DNA from: an uncultured Caulobacterales bacterium
GTDB taxonomy: Bacteria > Pseudomonadota > Alphaproteobacteria > Caulobacterales > Caulobacteraceae
Direction: 5' to 3'
Assembly (NCBI GenBank): GCA_903840435.1
Contig: CAIMFV010000052.1
Span: 1-64,000 of the forward strand
Length of the DNA: 64,000 nt
The notes under the pieces were generated by a model, which was given only the letters and a program-made list of their open reading frames with translations, searched no databases and had not been told where the DNA came from. Made by a program: the position numbers and the translations under genes. Within the stretch, counting starts at the first letter, position 1; the number at the start of each line of letters is the position of its first letter. Below are positions 39,241 through 49,902 of the stretch, piece after piece.

Positions 39241-40152
39241 ATGTTTCACCTGCGTCGTCGCCATTTTGCTAGCCTCGTGGTTTTTCTCCTCGCCGCCGGT
39301 AGCACCTCGTTGAGCGTGGCCCAGATGGCGCCTGCTCTGAAACAAGCGCAAGGCCAGAAGATTGCTGCGCCAGACGTCCAAGATGATCCGGCCCTGGTCG
39401 CGGCTCTGAAGGGTCCGCAGCGCCCAGCAACGGACGTGGCGCGCGACGGTGCGCGCCATCCGTTGGAAAGCTTGACCTTTTGGGGATTGCGGCCCGGCCA
39501 GACTGTGCTCGAACTGTTCCCCGGTGGCGGCTATTGGGTGCGAATCCTTGCCCCTTACGCCAAGGCGACGGGCGGGCGCTATATCACGACGGTCAGCGAC
39601 GTTTCAGACCCAAAGGCCTCCGATCAGGCCCGGGCCCGGGTCTTGGCGTTTAAGGCGAAGTGGTCGGATCCCGCGACCTATGGCGAGGTTCAGTTTGCAC
39701 CCATTGGACCAAAGGTCGCGCAACTGGCGCCTCCCGCCAGCGTCGATTTCGTCCTGACGGCTCGCAACATCCATAATATGCTTTGGACGCTAGGCGAGCT
39801 TGACCATACCTTGAGCCTTGCCTTTGCCGCGCTCAAGCCGGGCGGGGTCTTAGCCGTTGAAGAGCACCGCGCCGACCCCCGGCCGCAGATTGGCGATGCC
39901 CGCGATGGCTATGTGGCGGTCGCAACGGTTATCAGCGCTGCCCAAGCGGCAGGCTTCGTCTATGACGGCGCCAGCGAGGTGAACGCCAATCCCAAGGACG
40001 ACAAGAACCACCCCTTTGGCGTCTGGACCCTGCCACCGGAACGGCAAAGCGCGCCCGATGGCAAGCGGGAGGATCCAAGCTTTAATCACGCGCCCTATGA
40101 TGCAGTCGGCGAGAGCGATCGCATGACCTTGCGGTTCCGCAAGCCCGGATGA
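39241..40152 (+). CDS. Exported protein with class I methyltransferase fold
   Basis: 303 residues. A signal peptide (RHFASLVVFLLAAGSTSLSVA) leads into a linker, then GLRPGQTVLELFPGGGYWVR, which matches SAM motif I, and VDFVLTARNIHNMLWTLGE, with LKPGGVLAVEEHRADPR at the motif III position. This is the layout of predicted methyltransferases of the COG4798 kind. An apparent export signal on a SAM-type fold is odd because SAM is cytoplasmic; the product may be non-enzymatic or membrane-tethered facing inward. Confidence 0.8.
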   Translation: MFHLRRRHFASLVVFLLAAGSTSLSVAQMAPALKQAQGQKIAAPDVQDDPALVAALKGPQRPATDVARDGARHPLESLTFWGLRPGQTVLELFPGGGYWVRILAPYAKATGGRYITTVSDVSDPKASDQARARVLAFKAKWSDPATYGEVQFAPIGPKVAQLAPPASVDFVLTARNIHNMLWTLGELDHTLSLAFAALKPGGVLAVEEHRADPRPQIGDARDGYVAVATVISAAQAAGFVYDGASEVNANPKDDKNHPFGVWTLPPERQSAPDGKREDPSFNHAPYDAVGESDRMTLRFRKPG

Positions 40153-40272
40153 ATTCGGTCGGGCTAGGCGAAAGCGCGTCGATGGCCCCTTGTCGAGAGC
40201 GGTCTGAACAGTGTTTACTAGCAAGGAAGCAGGGCTCCGTTGGAAGAGCGCCTGCATGATGGGAGATAAAAT

Positions 40273-40572
40273 ATGGCGACGCTGGACGAGATTACCGCCC
40301 GTTTCAAAGAGGCTGTTGGAACGGACTCTGGCCTAGGCAAGAGCTTGAAGTTCGACCTGAAGGGCGACGGCTTCATTCATATTGACGGCGGCAGTGTCAC
40401 CAACGAAGACGCTCCGGCGGATTGCACCGTTCAAGTGTCCAAGGAAGACTTTGAATCCCTCGCGGCGGGCAAGCTCGACCCGACCATGGCCTTCATGCAA
40501 GGCAAGATCAAAATTCAGGGCGACATGGCCATCGCCATGAAGTTGCAAGGCCTGATGGGTAAGCTCAGCTGA
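40273..40572 (+). CDS. SCP2 sterol-carrier-like domain protein
   Basis: 99 residues, nearly all SCP2 domain: SLKFDLKGDGFIHIDGGSVT, DCTVQVSKEDFESLAAGKLD, MAFMQGKIKIQGDMAIAMKL. Such single-domain proteins bind acyl or lipid ligands. The gene is followed after 4 bp by an alpha/beta hydrolase of the lysophospholipase type, so the pair may handle lipids together. Good ribosome-binding region (GGGAG) before the ATG. Confidence 0.9.
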   Translation: MATLDEITARFKEAVGTDSGLGKSLKFDLKGDGFIHIDGGSVTNEDAPADCTVQVSKEDFESLAAGKLDPTMAFMQGKIKIQGDMAIAMKLQGLMGKLS

Positions 40573-40576
40573 TCTG

Positions 40577-41542
40577 ATGCGCGAACCGGCGCCGCTCATC
40601 GCTTTACCGAACAGGCCAGCGCCGAAAGGTGCTGCGGCTTCGTGGGTCATGGCGAAGGACGGCGTCCGGCTACGCGTTGGCTGGTTCCCGGCTGAAGGCA
40701 CGCCGCGCGGCAGTGTGGTGTTAAGCCCGGGTCGTACCGAGCCTATCGAGAAATATTTCGAAGTTATTCAAGATTTTACCTCCAGAGGCTTTGTCGTCCT
40801 TTGTCATGACTGGCGCGGGCAGGGCCTGTCGCAGCGGCTGGTGGCCAAAGACCCGATGAAGGGCGAGGCGCAAGGATGGCGCCCCTTTCTGGCGGACCTG
40901 AATGTCATTTTGGCGGAATTTTCAGACGACCTCCCAAAGCCCTGGCTGGCGGTTGGCCATTCCATGGGCGGCGGCTTGACCCTCTTGGCGCTTGCTGAGG
41001 GCGAAACCCGTTTCGCCGCAACGGTCTTGTCAGCGCCCATGGCCGGGGTCAATTTGGCGGGCCGTGGACGCGGCAGCATGCTCGGCTTGGCGCGACTGTT
41101 GAAACTGATGGGGCTCGGGCAAGCCTATGCGATTGGCCGGATGAGTCCGTTTGCCGATACCTTTGAAACCCAGGTGTTGACCCATGATCGGGGGCGTTGG
41201 CAAGATTTCCGCGACCTGATCGACGCCGAGCCTTCGCTTGCCCTGTTTGGCCCGACTTGGAATTGGATCGCCTTTGCGCTCGAACTGTCGATCCGGGTCG
41301 AAGCGAGCCCCCGGATCGACCAACTTGCCACCCCGCTCGCCATTCTGGCGGCGGAGGACGAAAAGCTGGTGGACAATGCCGCCGCCGAGGCGGTGGCGCG
41401 CCGTGCACCTCAAGGCGCCTTCTCAGTAGTCGGCGGCGCCTATCACGAAATCCTGATGGAGACAGAGCCGCGTCGGGCACAGTTTTTTGCAGTGTTTGAC
41501 GGGATTGCGAACGACCTCAGCCCCGTCCAACCCCTAGCTTAA
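40577..41542 (+). CDS. Alpha/beta hydrolase, lysophospholipase (PldB-like)
   Basis: 321 residues. The nucleophile elbow is VGHSMGGGLT, the early loop is HDWRGQGLSQR, and the acid and histidine regions are LAAEDEKLVDN and GGAYHEILMETEP. GGAYHEILMETEPRR is the typical monoacylglycerol-lipase/lysophospholipase histidine motif. It lies 4 bp after the SCP2 gene. The end overlaps the convergent MarR gene by 4 bp. Confidence 0.9.
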   Translation: MREPAPLIALPNRPAPKGAAASWVMAKDGVRLRVGWFPAEGTPRGSVVLSPGRTEPIEKYFEVIQDFTSRGFVVLCHDWRGQGLSQRLVAKDPMKGEAQGWRPFLADLNVILAEFSDDLPKPWLAVGHSMGGGLTLLALAEGETRFAATVLSAPMAGVNLAGRGRGSMLGLARLLKLMGLGQAYAIGRMSPFADTFETQVLTHDRGRWQDFRDLIDAEPSLALFGPTWNWIAFALELSIRVEASPRIDQLATPLAILAAEDEKLVDNAAAEAVARRAPQGAFSVVGGAYHEILMETEPRRAQFFAVFDGIANDLSPVQPLA

Positions 41543-41973
41543 CCAGACGGGTCTGACTGCAAGCGGGCAAGCAGTGCCGCCAAGGTCTGCCTTGCGTCGG
41601 CCTCTGCGAGGCGTTCGCGCAGGAACTTTACCTGGATGCCAGTTAGCTCAGCTTCGAGGCCTTCGCCTGCTGGTGTCAGTTTTAGCGTCTTGATCCGACG
41701 GTCGCCACGTCGCGCGCCGGTCTTCAACCAGTCCTGTGCCACGAGGTTTGCGAGAGGCGCATGCAGCGCCTGTTTGGTCACGCCAAGCACCTCCATCAGC
41801 TCCGACACCGAAATTTCCGGCGAACGTCCGACAAAATAGAGAATGCGGTGGTGCGCGCGGCCAAGACCGTGACGCGCCAAGATGGCGTCGGGGGGCGTGG
41901 TGAAGGCGCGATAGGCGAAGAAAAGGCCTTCTATCAGTGCGCGGTCCGATGGGGCGTCAGACGGGTCAACCAT
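41539..41973 (-). CDS. MarR-family transcriptional regulator
   Basis: 144 residues with a winged helix-turn-helix: LGRAHHRILYFVGRSPEISV, LMEVLGVTKQALHAPLANLV, then the wing GARRGDRRIKTLKLTPAGEG. It is divergent from the aminotransferase gene, with a near-perfect palindrome between them, so it probably controls that gene and itself. Effector unknown. Confidence 0.92.
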   Translation of the reverse strand: MVDPSDAPSDRALIEGLFFAYRAFTTPPDAILARHGLGRAHHRILYFVGRSPEISVSELMEVLGVTKQALHAPLANLVAQDWLKTGARRGDRRIKTLKLTPAGEGLEAELTGIQVKFLRERLAEADARQTLAALLARLQSDPSG

Positions 41974-42009
41974 ATTGACATAATGAAGGGTCGCGACTAG
42001 CCTCGCAAT

Positions 42010-42028
42010 AGGTCAATAATGCTGACCT
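42010..42028. promoter_or_regulatory. Palindromic operator between MarR and aminotransferase genes
   Basis: AGGTCA and TGACCT are perfect inverted arms around ATAATGC, in a 69-bp divergent intergenic region. TTGACA at 41975-41980 could be the -35 of the rightward promoter, putting the palindrome near its start site. This is where a MarR-type repressor would bind. Confidence 0.55.
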
Positions 42029-42042
42029 AAAAGGAGGCGGAA

Positions 42043-43182
42043 ATGGCAAGACTGGCGGCGCGCGTGGCGGACTTGGTCGGATCGCCGGTACGAGACATGC
42101 TGAAGGTCGCGGAAGTGCCCGGAATGATTTCGTTTGCTGGAGGACTGCCCGCGCCGGAGAGCTTTTCGCCGCTCGATTTTCACGAGGCGCCAGCCGAGGT
42201 CTTGCAATATGGTCCCTCCGAAGGCGACCGCGCCTTTCGCGAGGCGGTTGCGGCCGAGTTGGGAGCGATTGGCCTGCCCGATGATCCCGACCGGTTGCTC
42301 ATTCTATCCGGCTCGCAGCAAGGGATTGATCTGGCGGCGAAATTAGCTGTCGAGCCTGGGACGCGCCTTGGCGTGCAAGACGCCTGTTATCTGGCCGCCT
42401 TGCAAGTGTTTCGGCTGTTTGGAGCTGAATTCGTACCGCTTGCATCGCTTCTGGCAGGTGAGGGGCCAGCGCCAAGCCTTGCCTATATCAACCCAACCTT
42501 CCAAAATCCCACAGGGGCTTGCGCCGCCTTGGCGGAGCGCCAAGCTCTGGCGGAAGCCTGTCAAAGACATGACTGTATTCTGTTCGAGGATGACCCTTAC
42601 CGCGATCTCGATTTTGAGCCGGTTGAGCGGCGACCGGTTGCATCCTTCATCGACAAGGGCAGCTTTATTTACCAGGGCTCATTTTCAAAAACCGTGGCGC
42701 CCGGATTGCGGCTTGGGTTTCTGACCGCCTCGCCCGACCTCCTGCCAAAACTCGTGCATCTGAAACAGGCGGCCGATTTACATACCAATCGTCTCAGTCA
42801 ATGGCTTGTTTTGCAACGCTTGCAGGCCCCGGATCGGCTGGCGCGGGTGGACGCCAATCGCACCCTCTATCGCCAACGTCGGGATCATTTCGCCGCCGAG
42901 CTCAGCCGATTGTTCGCCGACCTCGCCGACTGGGAGGCGCCGAGCGGCGGCTTTTTCTTTTGGCTGCGGTTGAAGGGCGAGGTCGACGCCTCTGCACTCC
43001 TTCCTGCTGCGATCCGACGCGGGGTGCTGTTTACGCCCGGCGTCCATTTCGAGCCATTTCGCATTGGGCCCTCGCCGACCCTGCGGCTCAATTTCGGCTA
43101 TGTGACGCCGGAGATAGCCACGCGCGGCCTGACAATTTTGGCTGATCTCATTCGTGAGGATCGGGCGCGCCAAGCCGCGTAA
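42043..43182 (+). CDS. PLP-dependent aminotransferase (class I/II, LysN/2-aminoadipate type)
   Basis: 379 residues. PLP-enzyme features: ISFAGGLPAPESFSPLDF at the start (typical of the MocR-related, 2-aminoadipate/valine-pyruvate branch), AYINPTFQNPTGACAALAE, FEDDPYRDLDF and the PLP lysine in YQGSFSKTVAPGLRLGFL. It lacks the GntR helix-turn-helix of true MocR proteins. Strong AAAAGGAGG upstream. The likely regulator is the divergent MarR gene. The 3' end overlaps the convergent inositol-phosphatase family gene by 35 bp. Substrate not known. Confidence 0.9.
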   Translation: MARLAARVADLVGSPVRDMLKVAEVPGMISFAGGLPAPESFSPLDFHEAPAEVLQYGPSEGDRAFREAVAAELGAIGLPDDPDRLLILSGSQQGIDLAAKLAVEPGTRLGVQDACYLAALQVFRLFGAEFVPLASLLAGEGPAPSLAYINPTFQNPTGACAALAERQALAEACQRHDCILFEDDPYRDLDFEPVERRPVASFIDKGSFIYQGSFSKTVAPGLRLGFLTASPDLLPKLVHLKQAADLHTNRLSQWLVLQRLQAPDRLARVDANRTLYRQRRDHFAAELSRLFADLADWEAPSGGFFFWLRLKGEVDASALLPAAIRRGVLFTPGVHFEPFRIGPSPTLRLNFGYVTPEIATRGLTILADLIREDRARQAA

Positions 43183-43984
43183 TCAGGTCGTTCAAGCGGG
43201 CCGCGTCGCCGACAATCAAGAGGTCACCGCCTGCCTGACCCAGCGGCGCGCCATTCCAGTGGCAAATGCTTCCGCCTGCCTGTTCTAAGATGGGAACAGC
43301 CGACTCGACATCCCACGCCTTCAGCCCCGCCTCGACCACATAGTCGAGACGCCCCATGGCCACCATGGCATAGGCATAGGCGTCAGCGCCGTAGCGCACC
43401 AAGCGGGTCGCGGCGCGCACCCGCTCGAACCCCGCCTGTCGCGCGCCTTTGAACAGATAGGGATCGGTGGTTGCGCCAATGGCGACGCTCAGATCGGGCG
43501 TGGGGCGCGTCCGCAAGCGTTCATCTGAGGTCGGTGTCAGCCGCCGCGCGCCCGACGGACCGCCAAGAAAGATTTCATCGAGAAAGGGCTGGGCAATAAT
43601 GCCAACCGTCGGCTTCCCCGCCTGACGGAGCGCGATCAGTGTCGTCCAAACCGGAAAGCCACTGATGAAGGCCCGGGTTCCGTCAATCGGGTCGAGCACC
43701 CAAACGAATTCCGCGTCAGGCCGGTCTTCGCCATATTCTTCACCGATTACCCCATGCTCTGGATAGGCAGCGGCGATGGCGCGGCGAATGGCGGCTTCGG
43801 CATTTCTGTCGGCATGGGTGACCGGGTCAAAGGCCTTTCCCGTCTGTGCGCCTTTGTCGATCAGGCCATGGTCGGCGCGAAAGAGCGGCAGGATAACTTC
43901 GCCCGCAACCTTTGCCAGGGTGACGGCAAAGGCCTCGAATGGGGAAAGGTCAGGTTGAGGCGATGTGGGCAGGGCCGAGTTCAT
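43148..43984 (-). CDS. hisN: Inositol-monophosphatase family protein, histidinol-phosphatase type
   Basis: 278 residues. Metal-binding motifs of the family: GVIGEEYGEDRPDAEFVWVL, DPIDGTRAFISGFPVW and AWDVESAVPILEQAGG. The FISGFPVWTTLIAL segment and overall layout fit the HisN type histidinol-phosphatase of histidine synthesis, although inositol or other phosphomonoesters remain possible. No other his gene is in the window. Confidence 0.87.
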   Translation of the reverse strand: MNSALPTSPQPDLSPFEAFAVTLAKVAGEVILPLFRADHGLIDKGAQTGKAFDPVTHADRNAEAAIRRAIAAAYPEHGVIGEEYGEDRPDAEFVWVLDPIDGTRAFISGFPVWTTLIALRQAGKPTVGIIAQPFLDEIFLGGPSGARRLTPTSDERLRTRPTPDLSVAIGATTDPYLFKGARQAGFERVRAATRLVRYGADAYAYAMVAMGRLDYVVEAGLKAWDVESAVPILEQAGGSICHWNGAPLGQAGGDLLIVGDAARLNDLITRLGAPDPHE

Positions 43985-44040
43985 CGGCGAGACTTAAAAC
44001 ATCCCGCCGTCGCCGGAAAGCGAAACTGCGTTGTTTTAAA

Positions 44041-44436
44041 CTAGGCTGGGGCGCCGCCATTGAGGGATTTGGCCAGATCGAGCAGACGGCGTCGCGGGCT
44101 TTCCTCTAATTGGTAATAGGCCTGGATCAGGTCGAGGGTCTCTTTGCGCGCCATGACTTCAGGCACCCGTGGTGTGGCGGCGGGGGCAGCGCCTTCCTCA
44201 AGGTCGGCCGAGGGCGCAACCTCAAGGCCCTCAAAGAAATAGCCGACAGGAACCTCAAGCGCACCCGCCAGCGCCCACAGCCGCGTCGCCGAAATGCGAT
44301 TGGCTCCGCACTCGTATTTTTGCACCTGTTGAAAGCGAATACCGACCGAATTGGCGACCTGCTGCTGGGTCAGCCCCAACAAGCGACGGCGCCGTCGAAG
44401 GCGTTGTCCAAGATGCAGATCAATATCAACCGACAT
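44041..44436 (-). CDS. XRE-family transcriptional regulator
   Basis: 131 residues. The N-terminal helix-turn-helix is GLTQQQVANSVGIRFQQVQK, followed by YECGANRISATRLWALAGAL and VPVGYFFEGLE, a layout shared with the PhrR/PraR-like regulators common in alphaproteobacteria. The C-terminal segment LDLIQAYYQLEESPRRRLLD is the usual helical tail. No obvious target adjoins it. Confidence 0.9.
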   Translation of the reverse strand: MSVDIDLHLGQRLRRRRRLLGLTQQQVANSVGIRFQQVQKYECGANRISATRLWALAGALEVPVGYFFEGLEVAPSADLEEGAAPAATPRVPEVMARKETLDLIQAYYQLEESPRRRLLDLAKSLNGGAPA

Positions 44437-44600
44437 GGAGCAATGTCCCTCAAACGCACCCGTCCCAAATCGGGACCTTTGCGCATGTGAGGGGCAAGCG
44501 GCGTGCCAAACTCACCTAAAAGGCGAGGAGGTCGGTTAAGCGGCCGAGATGGTCATTTGTCTGCGCGGGAAATCGTGGCCCCAGTTTTCCCTGACAGGCT

Positions 44601-46433
<1,833 letters not shown>

Positions 46434-46582
46434 GAACGGCGATCTAAGGTCTATCGCGAGCAGACGCGGGTTGCGGGAGGGGAGATTAGGCGGCGCTTGT
46501 ACGCGAGGCGCGCCAGAAAAGCCAGTGCCCTAGGGTGACGTTTTCGCAACAGCGGTGATGCTTCCGCCACGATGTCTCGTCT

Positions 46583-47098
46583 TTAGTCAGCGAGCACGCA
46601 CTTGGCTGTGCCGTGAAACACAAAGAAGGTGACCGGATGATCTTCGGTCAAATAGTAGTGGGCGCCCTGATCGCTGGTGACGGCGAGCTTGCGCGGGTGG
46701 GCGAATTTGCACACCGGATAGGTGTCGTTGAGCAGAGCCGTCGGATCGAGGACTTCGTTACAGGCAACTTTTCCTGAAGAGCGCGACATCCTGACGCCAT
46801 CATAGTCGAAGGTCATTGAGGCTGAGGGAGCATGGTCGCTGTAGAGCTCTGGTGCGGCGACAAATGCGTCCCGGTTCGTTTCCAGACAAGGCCTGCCCGA
46901 GGTCGGCCACGCCTTGGCTTCCTGCTGCAGGCGCGCCCGTTCCTTTGTGTAATTCTGGAAAAGCGCAGCGAGGCTCGCCAAGGTGACAACCCCCACGCCA
47001 AGGCTGATCAAAAGCGTTTTCGTCTGCACGCCAAAATTCCAGTTTTTGTCATTGGCCGATCCAAGGTGAAACTTTAGCGGTTTCCTCGTCCACGACAA
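46583..47098 (-). CDS. Membrane-anchored protein of unknown function
   Basis: 171 residues. A polar N-terminal 25 residues precede one transmembrane helix (TLLISLGVGVVTLASLAAL), then a coiled segment and a periplasmic domain with four cysteines (RPCLE, VACNEV, PVCKF, AKCVLAD) that could form two disulfides. No family recognised. It is divergent from the yedK-like gene. Confidence 0.65.
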   Translation of the reverse strand: MSWTRKPLKFHLGSANDKNWNFGVQTKTLLISLGVGVVTLASLAALFQNYTKERARLQQEAKAWPTSGRPCLETNRDAFVAAPELYSDHAPSASMTFDYDGVRMSRSSGKVACNEVLDPTALLNDTYPVCKFAHPRKLAVTSDQGAHYYLTEDHPVTFFVFHGTAKCVLAD

Positions 47099-47148
47099 TC
47101 CGCGAAGCTTGGCCCGCAGCCAGACGGTGGAGAGCGAGGGCAGCCATT

Positions 47149-47775
47149 ATGTGCGGGCGGTTTTTTCGAGACATTCCTTGGAGTGATTATGAAGCGTGGC
47201 TGCGCCTTGTTTCTCCTTCCGCGCCGCTCAATGATCCTCCCGAAGGCGATATTCGGCCAACCCAAATGCAGCCGGTGATTCGCTATGCGTCGCCGGAAGG
47301 GCCAGACGGCGGCTATCGGATGGACCGGATGCGTTGGGGCCTCGTGCCCGCTTGGCACCGTGGTGAATTGAAGGCCTTTAAGGCCTCAACCTTCAATGCC
47401 AGGGCAGAAACGGTGGCTGAGGCGCCCAGCTTTCGGGCTGCCTATCGGGCGCGGCGCTGTCTCGTGCCGGCAAGCGGCTGGTTCGAATGGATCGGTCCCC
47501 AAGGGGGGAGGACAAAATGGCGAATAGAGATGGAGGGGCGCTCGCACTTCATGTTCGCCGGGCTCTGGGACAGCTGGCGCGCCCCGGAGGGCGCGATGCT
47601 GGAAAGTTTTACACTTTTGACCCAATCCGCCCATGGCGAGCTCGCCAAATTGCACAGCCGCGCGCCGGTAATTGTCGATGAGGGCCAGTGGGCGGTGTGG
47701 CTTGACCCCTCAAGGCCCGCCGCGACTGTGCTTGCCACGTCGCAGGACCTTGCGCATCGGGTGACGGCAGCGTGA
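47149..47775 (+). CDS. yedK: SOS-response-associated peptidase, YedK/HMCES family
   Basis: Suicide DNA-protein crosslinker that protects abasic sites in single-stranded DNA. The invariant N-terminal Cys2 (MCGRFFRD) is present, along with FNARAETVAEAPSF (active-site Asn), RRCLVPASGWFEW (Glu) and KLHSRAPVIVDEGQW (His). 208 residues. It couples to the exporter gene downstream by a 4-bp GTGA overlap. Confidence 0.95.
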   Translation: MCGRFFRDIPWSDYEAWLRLVSPSAPLNDPPEGDIRPTQMQPVIRYASPEGPDGGYRMDRMRWGLVPAWHRGELKAFKASTFNARAETVAEAPSFRAAYRARRCLVPASGWFEWIGPQGGRTKWRIEMEGRSHFMFAGLWDSWRAPEGAMLESFTLLTQSAHGELAKLHSRAPVIVDEGQWAVWLDPSRPAATVLATSQDLAHRVTAA

Positions 47776-48656
47776 GCGGTTTGAAGGACGAAAGGGTGCC
47801 TGCGCTCTTGGCCTTAATGTCTGGTGTCATCTCCATCCAGATCGGCGCGGCGCTCGCCAAGGGGCTTTTTTCCGAGGCGACCGTGCTGGGCGCGTCCATG
47901 CTGCGCTTAGGCTGCGCTGCGGTGATTTTTAGCCTCTGGACCCAGCCATGGCGGTTTCGGCTGCGCTTTGACCAGATTCGCCCGATGATTTTCTACGGGG
48001 CGAGCCTCGGGGCGATGAATCTTTGCTTCTATCTTTCCTTGGCGCGATTGCCGCTTGGCGTAGCGGTCGCGCTCGAGTTTTTAGGGCCTTTGACCTTGGC
48101 GGCGGCTCGGTCGCGGTCGCCGACCGAATGGCTTTGGGTGGCTTTGGCGGGGCTTGGCGGAGCGCTGACCCCGGATTGGCGCACCTCGGCAGCAGGCCTG
48201 CACCTAACGCCAGAAAGCTTTATCGGCGCGGGATTTGCTTTGGCTTCTGGCGCCTTTTGGGCGGGCTATATCCTCCTCGGTCGACAGGCGGGGGAGGAGG
48301 GCGCGCGCGCCGCTCTGACCATCGGTGCCCTGACGGCCTTTATCGTTGCGGCGCCCTTTGGCGTGATGGCGGCGGGCGGCAAGTTGTTGCGACCCGAACT
48401 CTTGGGCGCAGGCTTTGGCGTCGCGCTGCTGTCCAGCGTCATTCCCTATTCCTTCGACATGTTCGCGTTGAAACGACTGGACGCGCGGATATTCGGCCTC
48501 CTGACCAGTCTTGAGCCCGCAACTGGGGCCTTGGCCGGGCTCGTGCTCTTGGGCGAGCACTTAACCCTCCTGCAGTTGGCGGGCTTGGCCTTGATTGTCT
48601 CAGCCTCCGCAGGGTGTTTGAGCCGTGGGCGGAAGGATCCAACCGAGCCGCTTTGA
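47772..48656 (+). CDS. EamA-family transporter, RhtA-like amino-acid exporter
   Basis: 294 residues from GTG 47772, with about ten hydrophobic helices in two EamA repeats (for example YLSLARLPLGVAVALEFLGP and LEPATGALAGLVLLGEHLTL). The second repeat's SLEPATGALAGL motif matches the RhtA threonine/homoserine exporter branch. Inner-membrane exporter; substrate inferred only from the family. The overlap with yedK suggests joint transcription. Confidence 0.88.
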   Translation: MSGLKDERVPALLALMSGVISIQIGAALAKGLFSEATVLGASMLRLGCAAVIFSLWTQPWRFRLRFDQIRPMIFYGASLGAMNLCFYLSLARLPLGVAVALEFLGPLTLAAARSRSPTEWLWVALAGLGGALTPDWRTSAAGLHLTPESFIGAGFALASGAFWAGYILLGRQAGEEGARAALTIGALTAFIVAAPFGVMAAGGKLLRPELLGAGFGVALLSSVIPYSFDMFALKRLDARIFGLLTSLEPATGALAGLVLLGEHLTLLQLAGLALIVSASAGCLSRGRKDPTEPL

Positions 48657-48759
48657 GCGCAATCCTGAGCTTTCCCTTCATTGCGAAACATTCGGGGCTT
48701 TTCCGCACCCCAATCGCTGGTTACTGTGGGTAATCCCCAATGCGACGCAGAAAGATGAT

Positions 48760-49362
48760 ATGGCGCGCGCAAGATTTCACCGGCAGCCCGCCGCCCAACG
48801 TCGCGCGAGTTTGATCGAGGCCACTCAGAAGGCTTTGGCCGAGCACGGCTTCGCCGGCGCGTCCGTGCGAGTCATTTGCGCCAAGGCGGGCGTTTCGCCC
48901 GGATTGTTGACCCATTATTTCGATGGGGTCGATCATCTGATCGTCGAGACTTACAAACATATCGGCGACAATATTGCCAAGGCGGCGGATGAGACCCTCG
49001 CGGCGGCTGGACCCGATCCGGTGGCGCGGTTGAAGGCCTATATAGGCGTCACGTTCAAACCGCCGCTCCTTGATCGCGACCTCTTGGCGGTCTGGGTGGT
49101 GTTTTGGAGTCTGGTGCGCTCCAACGACGCCATTCGCCAAACCCATGATGACATCTACAGTCATTTTCGCGGGCAAATGGAAGGGCTGTTGATTGACGCG
49201 CTCGGTGATCGGGCGGCAACTCTCAATACCCGGCTGACAACTGTGGCCTTGAACGCCTTGATGGATGGGCTTTGGTTAGAACTCTGCCTCGATAATCCAA
49301 GCTTCACCGCCGACGAGGCCCATCTGGCGGCGCTTGACTGGGTTGACCGGCTTTTAGGTTGA
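48760..49362 (+). CDS. TetR-family regulator, BetI-like
   Basis: About 200 residues from ATG 48760. The N-terminal helix-turn-helix (RRASLIEATQKALAEHGFAG, then ASVRVICAKAGVSPGLLTHYF) matches TetR regulators. The PGLLTHYFDGVDHLIVETYK segment is typical of BetI-like members with a BetI-type C-terminal domain. No choline/betaine genes are nearby, so a betaine role is not supported by context. A longer in-frame start is unlikely. Confidence 0.88.
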   Translation: MARARFHRQPAAQRRASLIEATQKALAEHGFAGASVRVICAKAGVSPGLLTHYFDGVDHLIVETYKHIGDNIAKAADETLAAAGPDPVARLKAYIGVTFKPPLLDRDLLAVWVVFWSLVRSNDAIRQTHDDIYSHFRGQMEGLLIDALGDRAATLNTRLTTVALNALMDGLWLELCLDNPSFTADEAHLAALDWVDRLLG

Positions 49363-49851
49363 GGGCGAGGCGTCGCGGGCGGCGTTAAGGCGAGCCTGGG
49401 CCGTTTGCCAGGACCCGGTTGCCGGGCGCAGCTCGCCAGCATTTCCAAGCCCATATCTTGGCATATTATGATAGACGGATTCATATTGGCCCGGAGAAAC
49501 CATAAAGGTCTCGTGCCAAATTCCCACGTCACCGGCGCGCGCCAGATTGCGGCTAAAGGCCTGCCAAGCTGGAAGGTGGGAGAGGCCGTCTCCGCGGGCG
49601 AAGGCTTCTAAATGGTCGAAGCTCCGCCAATATTGCACCGTCATAATATTGCGCAGTCCGAAGTGATTGCGCAGGTGCAACAGCCCAAGCTCTGGGCGCT
49701 TGGCCAGCTCAATTTGCATCCGCCCCATGGCCTGGACAACCGGGAGCCACGCACCGACCTTCCAAAGCGTGTTGATCCGCATGCCAATGAGAAAAACGAC
49801 AAAGCCGCCTTCGACATGGGCGCTGACCCGTTCCTTTACGATGCTTGGCAT
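49354..49851 (-). CDS. DUF4188-domain protein (monooxygenase/dehydratase-like)
   Basis: 165 residues. The sequence has AHVEGGFVVFLIGMRINTLW, LRNIMTVQYWRSFDHLEAFA and FMVSPGQYESVYHNMPRYGL, matching the DUF4188 family of ferredoxin-like-fold proteins, often labelled monooxygenase. Heme or substrate binding is not established. The end overlaps the TetR gene by 9 bp in convergent orientation. Confidence 0.85.
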   Translation of the reverse strand: MPSIVKERVSAHVEGGFVVFLIGMRINTLWKVGAWLPVVQAMGRMQIELAKRPELGLLHLRNHFGLRNIMTVQYWRSFDHLEAFARGDGLSHLPAWQAFSRNLARAGDVGIWHETFMVSPGQYESVYHNMPRYGLGNAGELRPATGSWQTAQARLNAARDASPST

Positions 49852-49902
49852 GGCTCCCCTCCCGCGTGTGACATTGCTAAGAGTAAGCCGCCTCTGACGC
49901 GA

